DNA of 10,966 nucleotides, taken from assembly GCA_041581055.1 (NCBI GenBank), contig JBFGCT010000137.1, forward strand, positions 1 to 10,966. The letters are read 5' to 3'. The position numbers were made by a program, and so were the translations under genes. Each line of letters begins with the position of its first letter. Position 1 is the stretch's first letter. This DNA is from JBFGCT01 sp041581055 (GTDB lineage: Bacteria > Actinomycetota > Acidimicrobiia > Acidimicrobiales > Ilumatobacteraceae). Positions 1 through 4,790 of the stretch are shown here, piece by piece. Under the pieces are notes generated by a model. It searched no databases. It had not been told where the DNA came from and saw nothing but the letters and a program-made list of their open reading frames with translations.

Positions 1-30
1 CGGCCCATTCGCCCGCTCCGCGTCGAACAT
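1..30 (-). CDS. Possible 5' end of a gene running off the left edge
   Basis: Reading the minus strand leftwards, an ATG at 30-28 opens a frame that stays open to the window edge and reads MFDAERANGP. A TTG four codons upstream (LTG before the M) is an alternative start, and an in-frame TGA lies a little further upstream, so the start must be in this area if the gene is real. AGGA-containing sequence lies upstream of both candidates but is not ideally spaced for either. Only ten codons are visible, so no function can be given. The main support is position: the phased direct repeats at 40-68 sit directly upstream, where a regulatory site would be expected. Confidence 0.25.
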   Translation of the reverse strand, partial: MFDAERANGP

Positions 31-39
31 GCCGGTCAA

Positions 40-68
40 GTCCTCAACGTGTCCTCACTCCGTCCTCA
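40..68. promoter_or_regulatory. Three GTCCTCA direct repeats with 11-bp period (candidate operator)
   Basis: The heptamer GTCCTCA occurs exactly at 40-46, 51-57 and 62-68, separated by unrelated 4-bp spacers (acgt, ctcc). On the minus strand it reads TGAGGAC. Seven-bp units with 4-bp spacers, giving one helical turn per unit, is the architecture used by OmpR/PhoB-family response regulators, for example actinobacterial PhoP boxes. The heptamer itself is not one I recognise. The array lies 10-38 bp upstream of the possible leftward ATG at 30-28, and no rightward gene follows it. That it is a regulator site is inferred. Confidence 0.45.
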
Positions 69-105
69 CGACAACGAGAACGGTCGAGAGGTGTTGTGAC
101 CCAAT

Positions 106-121
106 AGGAGGTGAATCACCT
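106..121. promoter_or_regulatory. Shine-Dalgarno-like AGGAGG inside a 13-bp palindrome
   Basis: AGGAGG at 106-111 is a perfect anti-16S match. It overlaps the perfect odd palindrome AGGTGAATCACCT at 109-121 (6-bp arms around one A). No convincing coding start follows at a usable distance: GTG at 111 overlaps the motif and GTG at 129 is too far. The frame they open runs antisense into the end of the dockerin-like gene. It may be an operator or chance. Confidence 0.2.
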
Positions 122-225
122 GGTCAGGGTGTCTTCCTGGAGCGACGTCCCTGGTAGGCGAACCGGCCGGGAGAGAATCCCGCTTACAGGCCCCCTCACC
201 ATCGCACCGTGCCGTTGTCAGGTGC

Positions 226-242
226 CCCGCCGAAATGGCGGG
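226..242 (-). terminator. Terminator-like hairpin after the dockerin-like gene
   Basis: CCCGCC at 226-231 and GGCGGG at 237-242 form a perfect 6-bp GC stem around a 5-nt loop. The hairpin begins 8 bp past the TGA of the minus-strand gene ending at 250. No T-run follows, which is common for terminators in high-GC actinobacteria. Position and stem support it as a transcript end; termination itself is inferred. Confidence 0.45.
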
Positions 243-249
243 TGCCCAC

Positions 250-2004
250 TCACGGACAGCTTCGTTGCCAGTTCACCCCCAGCGCGAGGAGGTCGTCCTC
301 GTCGACGTTGCCGTCGAGGTCGACGTCGCCGGGCAGGTAGGGCGGGCCGGTCGTGACCGACTGCTGCCAGTTCACCGCCAAAGTGACGAGGTCGTCCTGG
401 TCCACGGTGCCGTCGAGGTTGAAGTCGCCGTCGAGCGTGGGACACGGGGTCGGTGTCGTTGCGGGTGGCGGAGAGTTGAGGATCACGACACCGGGTTCGG
501 AGGGGTGCACCGTCGTGCTCCCTTCCGGCCTGAGCGCCGGCGCGAGCTCCCACATGCTCACGACGACCGGTCCTTCGGGACTGCCGCCGACGAAGACGGT
601 CGGCGCAGCGAGCAGTTCAAACGCCAAACCGCCGACCGGGTCGGTCGCGCCGGACGCGCTACCCACGTAGATCGCCGGGTCCCCGAGGAGTATTGGAGAC
701 AGGAACCCCGCGATGTCCAGCGGGGCCGAATAGGGCGCGGTGGTGGACCCGCCGTCAAGCGAGATGCTCCCGTCGAGGACTCCTGTCAGATTCAGGGACG
801 AGCCCGTCTCGGTCGCAGGCACGCAGTCGGAGAAGTCGGACAAGACGATGTCGTCGACGACGACGGACGTCGCCGGGAAAGAGATCCCACCGGGAACTTC
901 AACCATCTCCACCTCGCTATCGGGCCCGAGCAGGCAGATTTCGGGCTCGGGCAACAACTCGATCGTCGTGGTCGCCGTGTCGGTCGCGCCGGACTGATCC
1001 GCCACGACGAGTGCGACCGACACGACGTCGCCCGCGTTCCAACCGAAAGCCGCGAGATCGATCCACGCCACGGTCGGCGACGGGCCCGACAGGTCGAACA
1101 CCCCATCGCCCTCGAAGTACCATTCGTAGGCGACGATCGAGTCGCCACACGCCCCGTCGAGATCGAACGATCCGCCCCCGTCGAGGGAGAGCTCGTCCCC
1201 GACGACCAACGGATACGGACCGCCCGCGTCAGCGACGGGCGCCCGGTTGGCGACGACGACATCGCGTGTCGCCGAGCCCGTTTGCGGCTCGAGGTTGTCG
1301 TCGGTCACTTGGAGCGTGACGGTGGACACGCCGAGCCGTGTGAATTGGTGTTCGACAATGGGCCCGACGTCGTCTGGCAGATTGAAGTCGACCCCGTCGG
1401 AACTGTCGACGTCCCACCGCCAGTCGACGACATTTCGTAGGTCGTCGGTGTGGAACGAGCCGGAACCGTCGAGGGTGACCGTCTCCCCGCACGAAGCCGG
1501 GTCGGGACGTGCGTCGATCACGGCGGCGGGAGCGGTCGGCAATGCGCACGGACCGTTGTCGTCGATATCGCTGTCCACGATCAACCGGTGGACACTGTGA
1601 CCGTCGAGGTAGTGGCCGTCGATCACCTGCGCCGATCGCTTGATCAGGTCAACGATCACGACGAGCCCACCGCGACCATGATCGACGTACACGACCCTGC
1701 GGGGGCTCTCTCGTCTCACGTCGAACGTGCCCTGAGCAGCGGGCACGGAATCGACCGTCAGCTCGAACGAGCCCTGCTCCCCGATCTCGAGGCAGTTACC
1801 AGGGATGTCGTCGTCACGAATGGTGATGCGCGCGTCATCGGGCGCCGCGTGAAGATCGCCCGGCGCCACAACCAGCGCCGACGAGAACAGCGCGGCGACA
1901 GCCAGGCGCGCTGACCGGTGAATCGACGATGATCGGTCGCCGACATCGTTGCGGCCGATGGGCACCGAGGTATTTCGACCTGCGTTCATCCTCGGAGCGG
2001 ACAT
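250..2004 (-). CDS. Secreted PKD-domain protein with C-terminal dockerin-like repeat pair
   Basis: A 584-residue exported protein. The ATG at 2004-2002 is chosen because AGGAAAGCAGG lies just upstream on the minus strand; an ATG five codons later has only a cramped GAGG, and the frame opens 22 codons earlier without a ribosome site. A long basic n-region is followed by a hydrophobic stretch (about 34-48) and a likely cleavage after LHA near residue 53. An unassigned domain (about 55-155) precedes two PKD-like beta-sandwich domains (about 160-250 and 255-350), then a Thr/Pro-containing segment. The C-terminus carries two Ca2+-loop-like repeats, DFNLDGTVDQDDL (from 527) and DVDLDGNVDEDDL (from 560), each ending in NWQ, typical of type I dockerin-like tails. 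Dockerins bind cohesins in cellulosomes, but no cohesin or glycoside hydrolase is visible, so the partner is unknown. It is divergent from the 233-aa secreted gene. Confidence 0.85.
   Translation of the reverse strand: MSAPRMNAGRNTSVPIGRNDVGDRSSSIHRSARLAVAALFSSALVVAPGDLHAAPDDARITIRDDDIPGNCLEIGEQGSFELTVDSVPAAQGTFDVRRESPRRVVYVDHGRGGLVVIVDLIKRSAQVIDGHYLDGHSVHRLIVDSDIDDNGPCALPTAPAAVIDARPDPASCGETVTLDGSGSFHTDDLRNVVDWRWDVDSSDGVDFNLPDDVGPIVEHQFTRLGVSTVTLQVTDDNLEPQTGSATRDVVVANRAPVADAGGPYPLVVGDELSLDGGGSFDLDGACGDSIVAYEWYFEGDGVFDLSGPSPTVAWIDLAAFGWNAGDVVSVALVVADQSGATDTATTTIELLPEPEICLLGPDSEVEMVEVPGGISFPATSVVVDDIVLSDFSDCVPATETGSSLNLTGVLDGSISLDGGSTTAPYSAPLDIAGFLSPILLGDPAIYVGSASGATDPVGGLAFELLAAPTVFVGGSPEGPVVVSMWELAPALRPEGSTTVHPSEPGVVILNSPPPATTPTPCPTLDGDFNLDGTVDQDDLVTLAVNWQQSVTTGPPYLPGDVDLDGNVDEDDLLALGVNWQRSCP
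267..429 (-). repeat. Tandem 99-bp-spaced repeat encoding the two dockerin-like loops
   Basis: Two related coding segments begin at 267 and 366, both with GCCAGTTCAC on the plus strand, and share long matching stretches such as GAGGTCGTCCT and GCCGTCGAGGT. The offset is 99 bp, exactly 33 codons, so the unit preserves frame. Each encodes one Ca2+-loop plus helix ending in NWQ. This is intragenic duplication of one dockerin-like motif, as in known two-motif dockerins; divergence is mainly in the linker. Confidence 0.7.
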
Positions 2005-2064
2005 GAGTTGGACCTGCTTTCCTCGGCACCCACGACGACTCCGATCGACCCGGGCTCTGCGTGA

Positions 2065-2070
2065 TGTCAA
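2065..2070 (-). promoter_or_regulatory. Candidate -35 element for the dockerin-like gene
   Basis: On the minus strand a consensus TTGACA lies 60 bp upstream of the chosen ATG at 2004. No good -10 is seen at 16-18 bp spacing (TCGATC/CGATCG is the best available), so the promoter call is weak. The element is read as GTTGACA, the same heptamer as one half-site of the palindrome cluster at 3166-3172. Confidence 0.22.
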
Positions 2071-2157
2071 CGGTTCGTCGCAGCCCCGCTTTCCGGATCA
2101 CCTAATGACAACGAACGGCCCGGTCCTCGCAGACTCCTCGGGGCGCACGCTGGAGGT

Positions 2158-2173
2158 GTGTCGACAACGACAC
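2158..2173 (+). promoter_or_regulatory. Perfect inverted repeat upstream of the 233-aa secreted gene
   Basis: GTGTCG-ACAA-CGACAC is a perfect 6-bp inverted repeat with a 4-nt loop. It ends 21 bp before the ATG at 2195 and just before its GAGGGG ribosome site. It could be an operator or a 5'-leader hairpin. There is no recognisable -35/-10 pair to decide which. Confidence 0.3.
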
Positions 2174-2194
2174 GTCGAGAGTGAGGGGAACGCG

Positions 2195-2896
2195 ATGAAG
2201 CGCAGATGGGCAGCACTCGGTGGGGGTCTGGGGCTGGCGATCGGGGTCGTGGCCGGGCCGACACTGTTCGCCGACGAGACGAGCGACAAGCAGCCACGTC
2301 CCCACAACAGCGAGGCGGTCACGGCGGCCCAGAGCGGGCCGACCACGTTTGACACGAAGTTCGTGGCGATCGACCCGGCGCGGGCCTTCGACTCGCGGAT
2401 TCCGACCGGGCCGACCGGCCCGAACTTCGTCGCGGTCACCAGTGGCATCGCCACCGGTTTCACCGCGTCGGCGATCAACTTCAACGGCACCAGCGACGTC
2501 GCCAACGCCGGCATCGTCTCGATCGACCACAACCGAACGGTCAGGATCTGGAACGGCGACCAGAGCGGCACCACCCACGTGATCATCGACATCACCGGCT
2601 ACTTCGTCAAGCCGATGTACGCCGAGGTCGCCAGGAACGGAAGCGTGACCGCTGGCTCGCGGGTCACCTCGGCCCAGCGGTTCCAGGCGGGGGTCTACGA
2701 CGTCACGTTCGACAGGAACGTGACCGGCTGCGCCACGACCGCGACGATCGGCGACATCAACACCGAGCCGGGTGGATTGATCGACGTCCAGACCGTGACC
2801 AGCGCCGTGAGGGTGTTCACCGCGGACCCGGACCGCGGCGGCGCGCCGACGCCCGCCCTCTCCGACCGTGCGTTCTACCTCGTCGTCACCTGCTGA
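2195..2896 (+). CDS. Secreted two-module protein with FDSR ... DITGYF motif
   Basis: A 233-residue exported protein of unknown function. The ATG at 2195 is preceded by GAGGGG at 6-7 bp and gives a normal signal peptide (MKRRW, hydrophobic 6-25, likely cleavage near LFA at 26); the frame is open further upstream but without a ribosome site or signal sequence. Module 1 (about 52-140) has ARAFDSR (62-68) and ends in HVIIDITGYF (128-137), a pattern recurrent in secreted and surface proteins of actinobacteria. It contains a short PTGPTGP run. Module 2 (about 148-233) has GVYDVTFDRNVTGC, then VRVFT and a terminal FYLVVTC; C179 and C233 could form a disulphide. This looks like a compact beta-rich ligand-binding or structural domain, which is inference. 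It is divergent from the dockerin-like gene, which is also secreted. Confidence 0.8.
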   Translation: MKRRWAALGGGLGLAIGVVAGPTLFADETSDKQPRPHNSEAVTAAQSGPTTFDTKFVAIDPARAFDSRIPTGPTGPNFVAVTSGIATGFTASAINFNGTSDVANAGIVSIDHNRTVRIWNGDQSGTTHVIIDITGYFVKPMYAEVARNGSVTAGSRVTSAQRFQAGVYDVTFDRNVTGCATTATIGDINTEPGGLIDVQTVTSAVRVFTADPDRGGAPTPALSDRAFYLVVTC

Positions 2897-2967
2897 CCGC
2901 GGCCGCGCAATACCCCATTGCCGTCGGGGCCCGGTCGGATCAGAACTCCGACGCGAGGAAATTCTGC

Positions 2968-3147
2968 GTGACCAACAGGATCGCCACTCTTGCCGTGCGC
3001 GCCCAGCCAACGATCACGCCGATCATCCTCCCACCGCCCTCGGCGCGCCCGCAACCGCCTGACGCGCGTCGGATCACCGGTCGTCTCGTCCGAGACCGAG
3101 CAAGCCCGGTGCACCGGTCCCTTCCGGGGAACGATTTGCCGAATTGA
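2968..3147 (+). CDS. Doubtful small ORF, 59 codons
   Basis: GTG at 2968 is preceded by GAGGAAA (2955-2961) at a near-ideal distance and opens 59 codons ending at TGA 3145-3147. The product would begin VTNRIATLAVRAQP and become rich in Pro and Arg, with no membrane segment, cysteine or motif I recognise. About three quarters of third positions are G or C, lower than in the clear genes, with many A/T-ending Arg and Pro codons in the second half. The stop falls inside the first palindrome at 3145-3162, which could then act as its terminator. The ribosome site is the only real support, and it may be accidental. Confidence 0.15.
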   Translation: MTNRIATLAVRAQPTITPIILPPPSARPQPPDARRITGRLVRDRASPVHRSLPGNDLPN

Positions 3148-3186
3148 CAACCTGCGTTGTCAGCGTGTCAACCACGGTTGTCAATT
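3142..3186. promoter_or_regulatory. Nested tandem palindromes with TGACAAC/GTTGTCA half-sites
   Basis: Four related heptamers are packed here. TGACAAC-CTGC-GTTGTCA (3145-3162) is a perfect 18-bp palindrome. TGTCAAC-CACG-GTTGTCA (3166-3183) is a second one with one mismatch pair. Their starts are 21 bp apart, two helical turns. In addition the outermost 11 bases, AATTGACAACC (3142-3152) and GGTTGTCAATT (3176-3186), are perfect inverted complements. Such spacing suits a dimeric repressor binding two sites cooperatively. It lies between convergent genes, so the target is unclear; a bidirectional terminator made of hairpins is the main alternative, although no T-run follows. Confidence 0.5.
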
Positions 3187-3195
3187 TCGGAAATT
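3183..3195. repeat. 13-bp AT-rich palindrome abutting the operator-like cluster
   Basis: AATTTC-G-GAAATT is a perfect odd palindrome sharing its first bases with the cluster at 3142-3186. It is one of the few AT-rich runs in the window. It may be part of the same protein-binding site or a strand-opening element. Function is unknown. Confidence 0.3.
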
Positions 3196-3264
3196 TCTTC
3201 CCGGCACACCCTCGCGGCCCCCGCCCGAGCCGACCGGCCCGACCGGCCCGGCATGCGCAAACAC

Positions 3265-3882
3265 CTACCCGTTGGCCTGGGCGCGGCCGTCGTCGACGTC
3301 CTTGATCGAGTGCTGGCACGAGGGGACCGACCGGAAGGCCGGCAGCAGCGTGCCGTCGAGGTCGAGTTCGGCGAGCGACGGCTTCGGCAGGTCGATCACC
3401 TTCTCGACGCGGACGATCACCTGCGCGGTGCGGTTCTGGTGGCGCTCCTCGTCGATCTCGGGGCTCTCCTCGAACAGCGCCCTGATGTCGTCGATCTCGT
3501 CGCCCGAGCGGGGCACGTCGCGCTCGATCTCGGCGACCAGCGGGCCGAGGATGGCGTCGCCGCGATACGGCTTCACGTCGGCGAGGAGTCGGGCGTTGAG
3601 CGCGTCCATCTCGTCGAAGGCGTCGAACCAGCGTTGCCGCCGCCCCTCCGGGGTGCCGATGTCGCCGACGCCGCGCGACGCCGAGTTGAACGCGTCGCCG
3701 ATGTCCTTGACCCACGTCCACATCACCGGGCAGATGAACTCCGCCGCCTCGACCGGGCCGGCGACGGGCGCGACCGCGGCCACCGGAACCACCGGATCCG
3801 GGTCGTCACCCACACAGCCGGCGGCCAGCGCCGACCCGGCGACCAGCACACTCCCCCATCCGACGCGAGCCACGCCGAGCAC
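3265..3882 (-). CDS. Unrecognised lipoprotein
   Basis: A 205-residue protein with a lipoprotein-type N-terminus: short hydrophobic segment (about 8-21) ending SALAAGC, with C23 the likely lipidated residue. The residue three before the Cys is Ala rather than the usual Leu, so the lipobox is slightly weak. A Pro/Val/Ala linker (28-44) leads into a soluble, acidic and largely helical-looking domain. C51 (in FICPVMW) and C189 (in VPSCQH) are the only other cysteines and may pair. I do not recognise the family. The start is GTG at 3882; GTG three codons later is equally possible, and no strong ribosome site is present. It lies 49 bp downstream of the SGNH hydrolase gene on the same strand, probably co-transcribed, so a role at the membrane alongside that enzyme is plausible but unproven. 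Confidence 0.72.
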   Translation of the reverse strand: MLGVARVGWGSVLVAGSALAAGCVGDDPDPVVPVAAVAPVAGPVEAAEFICPVMWTWVKDIGDAFNSASRGVGDIGTPEGRRQRWFDAFDEMDALNARLLADVKPYRGDAILGPLVAEIERDVPRSGDEIDDIRALFEESPEIDEERHQNRTAQVIVRVEKVIDLPKPSLAELDLDGTLLPAFRSVPSCQHSIKDVDDGRAQANG

Positions 3883-3931
3883 GCTACTGACGCCCGCCGA
3901 TGTCGGCGCGGCGCCGCCCCGCCGCCGAGAC

Positions 3932-4705
3932 TCAGCGCGGCAGCGCGTCGATCGTCTGTCGGGCGCGCGCCAGGTAGCCGGCGGAGTTGACGTGCACCCA
4001 GTCGACGAACCACCAGAGATGGTCCTCGCTGTACGCGTACCAGTCGATCACCGTGAACGTCCCGTCGCCGTCGGCGCGGGCGTCGAGCCCGGCGTTGAAG
4101 ACGGCGGTGCCCGCCTCCTCGTCGACCGGGGCGCCGAAGTTGTTCGGGTTGTCGTGGAAGTTGATGTTCACCCACCAGACGTCCGCGCCCGGGGTGACGA
4201 CCGAGAGCATCTCGTCGACCAGGGCGCGAGCCACGCGCGGGTCGCCGGCGCCGGCGTAGAGGTCGTTGGTGCCGAGCGCGATCACCCAGCAGTCGGCCTC
4301 GCCGAACGTCGCCCGCACCTCGAGCGCCGCCTTCACGCCGCTGTAGGGGTCGGGGGCCGACCGCCCGATGCGCCGGCCGCCGTACGCGTCGACCACGGCG
4401 TCGAATCCGGCCTCGGCCAGCCCCGACCGGAGCGCCGACCGCGACCCGACCGTCAGCGAGTCGCCGATCACGGCGACCCGGGCGCACGCCGGCGGCGGGG
4501 GCGGCGGGATCGGCCGCGTCGGGACGCGCTCCCCGCGCTCGGCGGCCGCCAGCGCCTGCGCGCCGGCCCCGAAGTCCGGAGGCGGCGGAGGCGGCGGAGG
4601 CGGATCACCGGCGCTGGCGCGGGGACCGGCGCCGACCCCGAGCACGCCGACCAGCGACGTCACCACGAACGCGACCCGCCACGAGAGTCGCCCTGTCCGC
4701 CACAT
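3932..4705 (-). CDS. Exported SGNH/GDSL-family hydrolase
   Basis: A 257-residue exported esterase-like enzyme. Start ATG at 4705-4703 gives a signal peptide (MWRTGRLSWR, hydrophobic 11-26, likely cleavage after ASA near 32). Two proline tracts (35-43 and 67-72) flank a short linker, suggesting a spacer through the wall. The catalytic domain has the SGNH blocks in order: GDSLT (nucleophile S83), a YGGRRIG glycine region (108-114), GTND (N147) and DWVH near the C-terminus (D235, H238). Family members hydrolyse or transfer acyl groups on lipids or polysaccharides; the substrate here cannot be read from sequence. The longer frame continues 155 codons upstream as antisense of the CapA-like gene and is rejected. 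It is probably first in an operon with the downstream lipoprotein and is divergent from the CapA-like gene (85-bp gap). Confidence 0.88.
   Translation of the reverse strand: MWRTGRLSWRVAFVVTSLVGVLGVGAGPRASAGDPPPPPPPPPDFGAGAQALAAAERGERVPTRPIPPPPPPACARVAVIGDSLTVGSRSALRSGLAEAGFDAVVDAYGGRRIGRSAPDPYSGVKAALEVRATFGEADCWVIALGTNDLYAGAGDPRVARALVDEMLSVVTPGADVWWVNINFHDNPNNFGAPVDEEAGTAVFNAGLDARADGDGTFTVIDWYAYSEDHLWWFVDWVHVNSAGYLARARQTIDALPR
4578..4604 (-). repeat. 9-bp tandem repeat encoding a polyproline tract
   Basis: Three tandem copies of GGAGGCGGC (the last ending in A) on the plus strand encode nine consecutive prolines just after the SGNH hydrolase signal peptide. Such an in-frame microsatellite could vary in copy number and change linker length. 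Confidence 0.6.
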
Positions 4706-4790
4706 CGGCCCAGCATAGGGACCTCGCCGGCGCCTCACGCGCAAACCGCCCGCCCTCAAGACTTCGGCAAGATGGTCGATACCCAGTGGT
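4706..4790. promoter_or_regulatory. Divergent promoter region, SGNH hydrolase / CapA-like gene
   Basis: These 85 bp separate two divergent start codons and must hold both promoters if the starts are right. I see no convincing -35/-10 pair on either strand, no clear inverted repeat, and no strong ribosome site before the ATG at 4791, so that transcript may be leaderless or nearly so. Confidence 0.4.

Larger units (their letters stand above)
2897..3264. other. Gene-poor region between convergent genes
   Basis: These 368 bp lie between the ends of a plus-strand and a minus-strand gene. The part up to about 3140 has no recognised gene. It contains a weak hairpin (GTCGGA 2934-2939 with TCCGAC 2947-2952) that could end the upstream transcript, and a doubtful 59-codon ORF. 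The part from 3141 to 3197 is locally AT-richer and packed with inverted repeats, listed separately. The stretch 3201-3264 is GC-rich, with a 9-bp tandem CCGACCGGC repeat and no clear terminator. Confidence 0.6.

Noticed and set aside
140..200. Possible tRNA-like fold on the minus strand
   Set aside because: A GGTTCG-like stretch is present, but no T-arm complement, acceptor stem or CCA can be assembled around it.
235..1440. Long plus-strand frame of about 400 codons antisense to the dockerin-like gene
   Set aside because: Arg/Asp/Val-rich low-complexity translation with no recognisable domain. The opposite strand has a signal peptide, PKD domains and dockerin loops in the same DNA.
3230..3250. 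Near-identical GC-rich 21-mer shared with 2402-2422
   Set aside because: Matches at 20 of 21 positions but is a simple CCGACCGGC tandem; in 2402-2422 it encodes PTGPTG. Low complexity makes convergence likely, and no flanking similarity is seen to suggest a decayed gene copy.
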